Of a stretch of DNA of 64,000 nt, positions 1 through 7,624 are shown piece by piece. Source of the DNA: Ruminococcus sp. 210702-SL.1.03 (lineage in GTDB: Bacteria; Bacillota; Clostridia; Oscillospirales; Ruminococcaceae); the NCBI RefSeq assembly GCF_020559915.1, contig NZ_JAJCLZ010000010.1, forward strand, positions 38,495 to 102,494, in the 5' to 3' direction. The notes under the pieces were generated by a model that did no database searches, was not told the origin of the DNA, and saw nothing but the letters and a program-made list of their open reading frames with translations. Both the position numbers and the translations under genes were made by a program. The first letter of the stretch is position 1, and every line of letters begins with the position of its first letter.

Positions 1-190
1 TGCTGACCGAGTAGATCAATAGGGAAGTCGGTTTGAGTCCGACGCAACCGCCATTACTGTATTAGACGCCGAAGCCGACGGAGTGCGCAGCTTTTTATAA
101 GCGCGCGGTCATTGTTCGCATACCGCGAATGAGAAGACTTTTCCGCCGTGCCGAGTCTTGAGCCAGGAGACCTGCCGCGCGGCGATGGAT
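1..190 (+). promoter_or_regulatory. Cobalamin (B12) riboswitch, 5' end cut by the window
   Basis: The B12 box AGCCAGGAGACCTGCC is at 161-176, and the upstream core (GGGAAGTCGG...CCGAC at about 22-43, then ...ACTGT at 56-60) matches the conserved cobalamin aptamer. The first bases of the aptamer lie before the window. Several hairpins follow, for example CGCTTTT 194-200 with AAAAGCG 212-218, and then a terminator at 365-398. It should shut off the downstream ten-gene operon when adenosyl- or other cobalamins are plentiful, which ties that operon to B12 or a corrinoid. Confidence 0.93.
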
Positions 191-364
191 CAACGCTTTT
201 TGGGCAATGGGAAAAGCGCGGGCCAGCGTATCGCTTTTTATGCAGATAAAAATGTTTTTTGAGGTCGCGCTCGCGTGCTTTTTCAAAATGGCAGATGGGC
301 GTGGCTTGGTTTGCTGTACATATTTTTATCTGCCGTGAATTGCCGCTATGACTGATCTTCCCGC

Positions 365-398
365 AGCTTTCCTTATTATAAAGAGGAAAGCTTTTTTT
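365..398 (+). terminator. Intrinsic terminator of the riboswitch expression platform
   Basis: AGCTTTCC (365-372) pairs with GGAAAGCT (385-392), followed by a run of T to 398. It lies between the B12 aptamer and the first start codon, so it is the likely off-state terminator. The competing antiterminator was not resolved. Confidence 0.8.
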
Positions 399-446
399 GC
401 ACCCCGGTACGCCCTCTGCAAATATTTATAAGGGAGTCTTTATGAA

Positions 447-2579
447 ATGAAAGGACTAATGAAAAGATCGGCGGCTATCGCGGCTGCCACAGCGCTTTCG
501 GTCAGCGCGGTACTCGCAGCAGACGCTTTTGGCGGCACGACCAAGTCGCCAACACCCGTAAATAAGAATGACACAGCCCTTTACTGGGTAGCTAAGCTCG
601 GCAGCGGCTGGGCGGCTGCACCCGGCGTGCCCGCGGTAGTTGGCGACGACCTTGTAGTTACCAGCGGCAGCAAGCTCAGAAAGATCAATAAGGAAACGGG
701 CGAAGTTCTGAGCGTAGAGGGACAGATGGAAAAGTCCACCTCTTACGGCATTACCGCTCCGCTTTACGCTGACGGCAAGATATTCGTAAGCGAGGGCGGC
801 GGAATAGTACAGGCTTTCGACGCCGATACTCTCGAGTCGCTCTGGGTATATCATGACCCGCTGGGCGGACAGTCGAACTCCGAAATAATCTATTCTGACG
901 GATACATCTACACAGGTTTCTGGAACAGCGAAACTAAGGACGCGAATTTCGTTTGCCTGCCCGTGGCTGATACCGACCCCGAGCAGACCAATGAAGAGCA
1001 GGCGGCTGCATGGACATACGCTGCCGCAGGCGGATACTACTGGGCGGGCGCATACGCTACCGCAGACGCTATAATCGTCGGCACAGATAACGGTCTGGGC
1101 AACGGCGACGGCGAGGGAAGCTCGATACTGGTATTCGATAAGCAGGGAAGCGTAGAGAACAAGGCTGCTACTATTTTAAGCGAAGCTTCCGATCTTAAGG
1201 GCGACCTGCGCTCGGCAGTAAGCTACGACGCTGAAACAGGCTACTACTTTATCACCAGCAAGGCTAAGCTGGTTTACCGCTTCAAGCTGAGCGATGATAA
1301 TAAGGTCACCGACCTCGAAGAGCTTGATCTCGGCGGCATGAGCACCTCTACCCCAATCGCTGCTAACGGCAGAGTTTACGTTGGCGTTTGCGGAGGCGGA
1401 CAGTTCAGCCAGTACAGCGGCCACCATATCGCGGTTATAGACGCTGAGAGCTTCAAGGTAGTTTACACCCTCGAAACCGACGGTTACTGCCAGTCGAGCG
1501 CGCTGGTAAAAGACGATAACGGCGAGAACTACGTTTACTTTACTTCTAACTACACCCCCGGCAAGGTATACGCTTTCCACGATAACAAGGATATGACCGA
1601 GCCTGAAAAGACCGAGACTGTTACCGAAAACGGAAAAACTCACGAGAACGTTTGCCCGATACTCTTTACACCCGTAGGCGGACAGGCGCAGTACTGCCTT
1701 ACCAGCCTTTTTGCTGACGAGGACGGCACTCTCTACTTCAAGAATGATTCGGGCTACGTTATGGCGCTGGGCAGCAGAGTTGACAAGCTCACCGCTACCG
1801 GTACTAAGATCTACAAAGAGGGCGAGCTTTTTGACGAGAAGAGCCTGAAAGTTACTGCTACTCTCGCAAACGGCGTTGAGAAAGACGTTACAGCGCGCGC
1901 GGACTACGATTTCAGCGAGCCGCTCACTACCGACGATACCGAAGTAAGCGTATCCTTCGACGGAATGCTTTACGGCGATACCGACGATGAAACAGGCCAC
2001 GAGTACGCTCCGCTTTACGCAGACATCGACATCACAGTACTTGCCGAGGCTGATTACGACGCGCTCAAGGCGGCTGAAAAGGCTATCGACGATATAGGCG
2101 AAGTTACTCTCGAGAGCGGCGACGCTATAAAGGCTGCCCGCGAAGCTTACGACGCGCTTTCCGAAGACCTCCAGAAGCTGGTAAGCAACGCCGACGACCT
2201 TATCGACGCTGAAACGGCTTACAAGAAGCTTCAGGACGACGCTTCCTCTGCGGCAGATTCTTCTTCGGCGGCTGATTCCTCCGATGCAGACAGCTCTTCT
2301 GCTGCTGATACATCTTCCGATACAGATACTTCCAGTGTAAACAGCTCTGCGGCTGATACTTCCTCCGCAGCTTCCTCTGAGGGCAACTCTTCTGCGGCAA
2401 GCTCGAGTGCGGCCTCCAGCTCGGCAGCTTCTTCGGCAGCATCGTCCGGCGCAAGCAGCAGCTCGTCCACATCTTCTGCGGCCGACAACACTAACCCTGC
2501 AACCGGCGGAGCGGCGGCTCTTTCGGCAGTAATGATACTTGCAGGCGCGGCTATCACTGTATTTAAGAAGAACAAGTAA
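447..2579 (+). CDS. Cell-wall-anchored PQQ-like beta-propeller protein of the B12 operon
   Basis: First gene after the riboswitch, 710 aa. It has a signal peptide (about 1-25), a long beta-propeller region with PQQ-type blades (about 45-435; motifs such as VVGDDLVVTSG, APLYADGKIFV and STPIAANGRVYVG), an Ig-like domain (about 445-535), a helical FIVAR-like segment (about 540-605), a Ser/Ala/Asp linker (about 608-680), then an NPATG sorting signal near 683, a hydrophobic segment and KKNK. It should be secreted and attached to peptidoglycan by a sortase, which is not in the window. Under B12 control it may capture corrinoid at the surface, as the unrelated-lineage beta-propeller BtuG does in Bacteroides; that role is inference. 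Start: ATG 447 or ATG 459 are both possible, and a three-codon mini-ORF (ATG AAA TGA) begins at 442. Confidence 0.85.
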   Translation: MKGLMKRSAAIAAATALSVSAVLAADAFGGTTKSPTPVNKNDTALYWVAKLGSGWAAAPGVPAVVGDDLVVTSGSKLRKINKETGEVLSVEGQMEKSTSYGITAPLYADGKIFVSEGGGIVQAFDADTLESLWVYHDPLGGQSNSEIIYSDGYIYTGFWNSETKDANFVCLPVADTDPEQTNEEQAAAWTYAAAGGYYWAGAYATADAIIVGTDNGLGNGDGEGSSILVFDKQGSVENKAATILSEASDLKGDLRSAVSYDAETGYYFITSKAKLVYRFKLSDDNKVTDLEELDLGGMSTSTPIAANGRVYVGVCGGGQFSQYSGHHIAVIDAESFKVVYTLETDGYCQSSALVKDDNGENYVYFTSNYTPGKVYAFHDNKDMTEPEKTETVTENGKTHENVCPILFTPVGGQAQYCLTSLFADEDGTLYFKNDSGYVMALGSRVDKLTATGTKIYKEGELFDEKSLKVTATLANGVEKDVTARADYDFSEPLTTDDTEVSVSFDGMLYGDTDDETGHEYAPLYADIDITVLAEADYDALKAAEKAIDDIGEVTLESGDAIKAAREAYDALSEDLQKLVSNADDLIDAETAYKKLQDDASSAADSSSAADSSDADSSSAADTSSDTDTSSVNSSAADTSSAASSEGNSSAASSSAASSSAASSAASSGASSSSSTSSAADNTNPATGGAAALSAVMILAGAAITVFKKNK

Positions 2580-2613
2580 TTTGAACGTTTTTCCCGAAAG
2601 GAGCTGAACTGAA

Positions 2614-4449
2614 ATGGCTGACATTGGCAGACTGGCGATGAAAATATCGGCGGCGGCGTGCGCGATCATCATCGGCGCGAGCGCTTTCGGTCTGGAACAC
2701 AAGCAGTATCAGCCTGACGGTTCGGACAAAATTTCGGGAGAGCCGCAGAGCATTCTCGCGAAGCTGCCTGCTGACAACGGCTTTGCGGAAGCTCTGAACG
2801 GCGATGAGAATGCCGAAGCGGAACACGAAGATCTTAGCGGTGATGAAGCGAAAAATGACCGCGATGATGATACGGAGAGCGAGGCTTCGGCTTCTCCGCG
2901 GCTGCCTGAGGAGCAAACTTCGGGCAGCGGCGGAGGAAATAATTGGGGCGGTACGTCGGACAGCGGCGGGTATGCCGACCCGACAAATTCGACCGGTGCG
3001 GATACCGACCTCTCGTCGGGAAATTCATCGGGCGGGGGCAATCAGCTTGCGGACGACGAGAGCCGCACCGACACCCCCGGTGATGACCCGCAGGACGGCG
3101 CGGAAACTGACCAAGTCTACTTCAAAACGAGCATAATCGACGGCGAAACCGTGGAAAACGCGCAGTACGCTTTCACGATAACGCATCTGAAAAAAGAACT
3201 GAAACTCAAACGGCTTGACGTCAGCGTAAACGGCTCGAAAGTGCCTTACAAGGGCGAGGTTACGCTTTCGGCGGAGAACGGCGGGCGCAACAAGATACGG
3301 GTAGCGGCGACGTATACTGACAAAGATGGAAAAGTTTACTCCGGCTACCGCGAGTATACGGTATATCTGAAAGAGGCGCAGAGCGAGCCCGACCCGCCTC
3401 AGCCGGCCGAGCCGAAGCTTGAAACCAGTCTGTATTCGCACACGCAGTCAGACCCGCAGCTGAACTTCACGGCGTATGTTAGCGGTGAGGCTGAGAATGT
3501 AAAGATAACCATTTATCACAAAAATAAGAAGCTGAAAAGTGCGGACGGCCAGTACTCGTGTACACTGGATATGGGGTTAAATACCATACGAATCAGCGCA
3601 AAATACGAATACGATGGCGAGCAGAAGCAGGAAGATCTGACTTTTGAAATTAAACTTATTGCGCAAACTACGCCGGAAACCGCGCCGTATCTGGCGTACC
3701 AAAATGTGCCCGAAAATGTGCGCGGAACGCTGTATACGCTGGATCTGGCGCCGCGCGACTGCGACGGCAACAAGCTTTTTTACAATAATCTTTTTGTGCG
3801 CTTGAACGGCGCGGAGATTCATTACCAGTGGGACGGCGAGTACACAAGCTACCTGCTGAATTTGGTCGGCGGCGAGAACACGCTGGACATACGGATCACC
3901 GATAATCAGGGCAGATATGCAGATTTTTCCTATGCGATACAGTGCACGGCTTTGCAGGACGGCGACCTAATCGGCGTTGCGACCATGCAGATCGACGCGA
4001 ATGTGCTCGGTCTGGGAACTATTGTCAGCGACATGACTGTCGGAATCCGTCAAGGCGAATCGGCGGCGGAGTCGATAGTGAACGCTTTGGAGAATTACGG
4101 ATTTAATGTAAGCAGTACTGGAAGCTTTGGCGAAGCGTTTTACATTGCCGGACTTCACAAGGCAGGCATGGCGGCGGGCGCGGCGATCGACCCCGAGCTG
4201 AAAAAGCGCATCGACGCCGACCCGATGATACATTACACGAGCAACAGCGATCCCGATGGGCTGAGCGAGAAGGATTATACGACCGGCTCAGGCTGGATGA
4301 TAACGGTAAACGACCATTTCACGAGCTACGGAACGAGTGATATGCACCTGAAAGACGGTGACAAACTTCGGCTGAGATACACATTGGCGTACGGAAAAGA
4401 CATAGGCGGATACACTGAGGGCGACGAAAATTATGACATTTGCTTCTAA
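2614..4449 (+). CDS. Secreted Ig-repeat protein with C-terminal DUF4430 (transcobalamin-like) domain
   Basis: 611 aa. It has a signal peptide or signal anchor (about 1-28), a long acidic, Gly/Ser-rich low-complexity stretch (about 30-165), three Ig/cadherin-like beta domains (about 170-265, 275-355 and 360-450) and a C-terminal DUF4430 domain (about 500-605; motifs GSGWMITVNDHF and LKDGDKLRLRYTLAYG). DUF4430 is the family related to the beta domain of animal intrinsic factor and transcobalamin, which closes over bound cobalamin. Combined with the riboswitch this makes it a probable extracellular corrinoid-binding protein. Start ATG 2614 follows AAAGGAG. The gene overlaps the next by 17 bases, so the two are probably translationally coupled. 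Confidence 0.82.
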   Translation: MADIGRLAMKISAAACAIIIGASAFGLEHKQYQPDGSDKISGEPQSILAKLPADNGFAEALNGDENAEAEHEDLSGDEAKNDRDDDTESEASASPRLPEEQTSGSGGGNNWGGTSDSGGYADPTNSTGADTDLSSGNSSGGGNQLADDESRTDTPGDDPQDGAETDQVYFKTSIIDGETVENAQYAFTITHLKKELKLKRLDVSVNGSKVPYKGEVTLSAENGGRNKIRVAATYTDKDGKVYSGYREYTVYLKEAQSEPDPPQPAEPKLETSLYSHTQSDPQLNFTAYVSGEAENVKITIYHKNKKLKSADGQYSCTLDMGLNTIRISAKYEYDGEQKQEDLTFEIKLIAQTTPETAPYLAYQNVPENVRGTLYTLDLAPRDCDGNKLFYNNLFVRLNGAEIHYQWDGEYTSYLLNLVGGENTLDIRITDNQGRYADFSYAIQCTALQDGDLIGVATMQIDANVLGLGTIVSDMTVGIRQGESAAESIVNALENYGFNVSSTGSFGEAFYIAGLHKAGMAAGAAIDPELKKRIDADPMIHYTSNSDPDGLSEKDYTTGSGWMITVNDHFTSYGTSDMHLKDGDKLRLRYTLAYGKDIGGYTEGDENYDICF

Positions 4450-5857
4450 ATTTTTGCGATTTTTTTGCACCACGGTAATGGTTTTTACGCTGGTCGGAGG
4501 GCTGAAAGCGAGCGCGGAAGAGCCGAAAAGGGAACTTCTGACGGCGGAAATTTACCAAGAAAGCGTGCAAAAAGCGCTCAAGTGGGAGCGTAAAAAGCTT
4601 GCTTCCGATAGCCTTTGTGATGGATTTTTGGCGCATGATCTAGCGGGAACTTCCGAAGGAGATTGGTTCGTTTTGGCTGAACGCGTACTCGATATTGATG
4701 ATAATTATGATGATTACGCTCGCGTTTCAGTTGAAAAATTAGCAGATTTTATGCTTGGACCCGATGGCGGATACCTAACCGAGCCTGCGAGAATAGCTGT
4801 TGCGGCGGTGCTCTGTGATGAAGATCAGCGCGAAAATTTTGCGAAATTAGTGGACCTGGACATCTCGCAGGCGGGCGCAAATGAGCTTGCATGGCTCGCC
4901 GCGGCACAGAATTTTTGCAGTCTTGACAATGCAAAAACGGTCAAAAAGCTCTGCAAAATGCAGCAGTCGGACGGCGGTTTCGGGCTTTCAAACAGCGATG
5001 CAGACATCACTGCGATGGCGCTCATGGCGCTTCCGAAAGACGGTGAAAACGCAGAAAAAGCGCTGGATTATCTGAAAAAATACTTTGCTGAAACGGACGA
5101 AATATCGTGCGAAACGGCAGCACAAATGATAATTGGACTTTGCGCACAGGGCGTGAATTGCAGCGAAAGCAGTGATTTTACAAAGGAAAACGGCGTACGG
5201 CTGACGGATATTCTGCTGAGCTATCAGACAGATGACGGCGGTTTTTCACACGTTTACGGTGACGAATCGAACACGATCGCAACGATGGAAGCGCTTGCGG
5301 CGCTGGCTGTTCAGGGGTATTTTTCAGTCGTCGGAGAGTATTATTTGAACGAAAACTTTGCTTTGACAGACGTACTTTCAACTGAAAATCCGTTTGCAGA
5401 GGGCTTTTTTAAGTACGATTCTGATCAAATCGAGTCGATAGATGAACCGCTTGCAAGTGATTTCTCAATGATTTCAGAACTGAAAAATCGTGCTGATGAG
5501 TACGGCATTGATGATGAAACGCTTGATATTTTGAAAGAAAAGTATGCGATTTCAAAGCGTAAATGTGATGAGATCGAGAAGCTTAATGCTAAAATCAGAG
5601 AGAATTTTTACCCTGCAAGCGATGTGAATTTCACAAAATTGAGCAAAATTTCAGCGCTGAATGAAGAAATTTCTTCATATAAATCGGCTGATAAAGAGCT
5701 GATTTTGAGCGCTAACGAGTTGTCTGAACGTGAAAAAGCTTTAAAAAAAGAGGCTGCAGCGGGTGCAATTTTAATTATAATTTTGGCATGCAGCGGCGTT
5801 ATATACATTATAAAAAGGACAAAATCACATGAGCAATTACGCAAAAAAGATATTTGA
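4433..5857 (+). CDS. Membrane-anchored alpha/alpha-barrel protein, prenyltransferase/intrinsic-factor alpha-domain type
   Basis: 474 aa with an N-terminal signal peptide (about 1-28) and a C-terminal membrane segment (about 443-462) followed by KRTKSHEQLRKK, so it should face outward and be held in the membrane. The middle carries prenyltransferase/squalene-oxidase-like repeats with the motifs CKMQQSDGGFG and SYQTDDGGFSHV. This alpha6/alpha6 barrel is the fold of the alpha domain of intrinsic factor and transcobalamin. Next to a DUF4430 gene and behind a B12 riboswitch, it probably supplies the other half of a split cobalamin-binding protein. A real prenyltransferase or cyclase is unlikely because it is secreted. 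It overlaps the genes on both sides. Confidence 0.78.
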   Translation: MTFASKFLRFFCTTVMVFTLVGGLKASAEEPKRELLTAEIYQESVQKALKWERKKLASDSLCDGFLAHDLAGTSEGDWFVLAERVLDIDDNYDDYARVSVEKLADFMLGPDGGYLTEPARIAVAAVLCDEDQRENFAKLVDLDISQAGANELAWLAAAQNFCSLDNAKTVKKLCKMQQSDGGFGLSNSDADITAMALMALPKDGENAEKALDYLKKYFAETDEISCETAAQMIIGLCAQGVNCSESSDFTKENGVRLTDILLSYQTDDGGFSHVYGDESNTIATMEALAALAVQGYFSVVGEYYLNENFALTDVLSTENPFAEGFFKYDSDQIESIDEPLASDFSMISELKNRADEYGIDDETLDILKEKYAISKRKCDEIEKLNAKIRENFYPASDVNFTKLSKISALNEEISSYKSADKELILSANELSEREKALKKEAAAGAILIIILACSGVIYIIKRTKSHEQLRKKDI

Positions 5858-6770
5858 TGAAGTGAATAAATCGCTCAAAGGCAAGGAGAAAGCTGTGAAA
5901 AAGGCTGTTGTTACACTCGCTGCGGGCGGACATTTACTGCTTGAGGACGTGCCAGGAGTCGGAAAAACTACGCTCTCAAAGGCGCTTGCGGCGGCGGCGG
6001 GACTTGAAACCAAGCGTGTTCAGTTCACGCCGGATACTCTTCCGAGCGACATTACGGGCTTTACGCTTTGGGACGCTGCTTCAGGACAATTCAGATTTCA
6101 CAGCGGCGCGGTAATGACGAACATTCTGCTTGCGGACGAGATAAACCGCACTTCCCCGAGAACTCAGGCGGCTCTTTTGCAGGCAATGGAGGAAAATTGC
6201 GTAAGTGAGGACGGAAAAACTTACGAGTTGGAGTCGCCATTTATGGTAATCGCGACGCAAAATCCCTACGGTTCGGCAGGCACGATGCCGCTTCCAAACT
6301 CACAGCTCGACCGTTTTATGATGAAAATCTCACTCGGCAGACCCACGCAGACGGAGCTTTCGGAGTTGCTTTTACACCGCGCCGAGCATCCAAAAACGGA
6401 GATCAACGCGGTCTGCGGCAGGGAAGAAGTGCTGAAAATGCAAGTCGATTGCGATAAAATTTTCTTCTCACAGCCGATTGCGGAGTGGCTTGCGGCGCTT
6501 ATCGAGGCGACGAATTGTGATGAAAATGTTGCTCAGGGAGTAAGTCCACGTGGCGCGATCGCGATCATGAAAGCAGCAAAAGCTATGGCTTATTTTGATG
6601 AGCGCGACTATGTTTTGCCTGCTGACATCGCGGAGATTTTCACGGAATCGGCAGCACACAGACTCGTTTTGACACCAAATGCAGCGGCTCAGAGCGTAAA
6701 AGCAGACGAAATTTGCACGAAAATTCTCGTAAATTTACCTCCGCCGCACATGAAAGGAAAGACAAAGTGA
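5829..6770 (+). CDS. MoxR-family AAA+ ATPase
   Basis: 313 aa, full length for the family. Walker A is VPGVGKTTLSKA (about 38-49), Walker B is LLADEINR, and IATQNP is sensor 1; a lid domain lies at the C-terminus. MoxR ATPases are cytoplasmic chaperone-like motors that usually work with a DUF58 protein, and both DUF58 and a transglutaminase-like membrane protein follow directly here. Its link to B12 uptake is by operon membership only. Start ATG 5829 lies 29 bases inside the previous gene; the stop overlaps the next start (GTGA). Confidence 0.92.
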   Translation: MSNYAKKIFDEVNKSLKGKEKAVKKAVVTLAAGGHLLLEDVPGVGKTTLSKALAAAAGLETKRVQFTPDTLPSDITGFTLWDAASGQFRFHSGAVMTNILLADEINRTSPRTQAALLQAMEENCVSEDGKTYELESPFMVIATQNPYGSAGTMPLPNSQLDRFMMKISLGRPTQTELSELLLHRAEHPKTEINAVCGREEVLKMQVDCDKIFFSQPIAEWLAALIEATNCDENVAQGVSPRGAIAIMKAAKAMAYFDERDYVLPADIAEIFTESAAHRLVLTPNAAAQSVKADEICTKILVNLPPPHMKGKTK

Positions 6771-7624
6771 TAGTTGAAGTAATATTATCACTTTTGATTT
6801 CTTTGATCGTTTGGCAGATTTTTGCGTCAATCATCACATTTTTAATTCCGATTCATTTGAAAAATGAAACGAAAATCAGCAAATATCGAATTGAATTGAA
6901 GCTGAAAAACACATTGAAATTCGATTTTTCGTGGTCAATTACTGCGAAAATTCAACTTGAAAATCTGTATACTAACGAGAAAACTGAACTGAAAATCAAG
7001 CGTACATCTTCTGTAAACGGGTTGCTTTCACTTGGAATCGATGTAAAAAACTCAACTTGTGGACTGCTTAATGTTGAGATTTCTGATGTGAAAATTACTC
7101 GTTTCGGTTCGATATTTGGTCGAAAAATTCAAATCGCAAACTCTGAACCATGTCTTATAATGCCTGAGGTTTTGCCTGAAATTTTGAATTTTGAACTATC
7201 TGATAGCAATATTTTTTCTCAAAAAAAAGGCAATGGACTGCGCGATGGTGTTCGTGAATATCAATTGGGTGATTCGATGCGCGATATTCATATGAAACTG
7301 TCTGCAAAAGCTGGAAAATACATGATTTCTGAACGACCTAACGGTGGAGAAGGCGTAGTGAATATTGTATTTTGTTATTCCGATGATGTCGATATTTCTC
7401 AAAAAAATGCATCGCTTTTGCTAACTTTAATGTACGATTGCTTTGCAAAAGGCGGGGAGTGTGCAGTGAAAATCGGCGATGAAATAGTACATGTTCAAGG
7501 TGAATGGGACGTCCAAAGTACTTTTCTGAAACTTTTTTCTAACGATAAAAAGTCATTTTTTTCTCGTTCAGCAAATGATTTTGATGGTATTTTGATTGAA
7601 AATGGTGAGGTGCATAAGACTTGA
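6767..7624 (+). CDS. DUF58 protein (MoxR partner)
   Basis: 285 aa from GTG 6767, chosen because it overlaps the MoxR stop as GTGA and follows AAAGGA. It has one N-terminal membrane segment (about 3-25), a beta-rich middle region, and the DUF58 signature at about 165-200 (REYQLGDSMRDIHMKLSAK). DUF58 proteins have a von Willebrand-like core and pair with MoxR ATPases. From here to about 11 kb the DNA becomes much richer in A+T than the first three genes. The stop overlaps the next start (TTGA). Confidence 0.85.
   Translation: MIVEVILSLLISLIVWQIFASIITFLIPIHLKNETKISKYRIELKLKNTLKFDFSWSITAKIQLENLYTNEKTELKIKRTSSVNGLLSLGIDVKNSTCGLLNVEISDVKITRFGSIFGRKIQIANSEPCLIMPEVLPEILNFELSDSNIFSQKKGNGLRDGVREYQLGDSMRDIHMKLSAKAGKYMISERPNGGEGVVNIVFCYSDDVDISQKNASLLLTLMYDCFAKGGECAVKIGDEIVHVQGEWDVQSTFLKLFSNDKKSFFSRSANDFDGILIENGEVHKT

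Noticed and set aside
95..286. Minus-strand frame over the riboswitch
   Set aside because: It covers the conserved B12 aptamer and has no gene features.
1176..2702. Long open frame on the minus strand opposite the beta-propeller gene
   Set aside because: It is a shadow of codon bias in the plus-strand gene: no domains, very Ser/Arg/Val rich, and no ribosome site.
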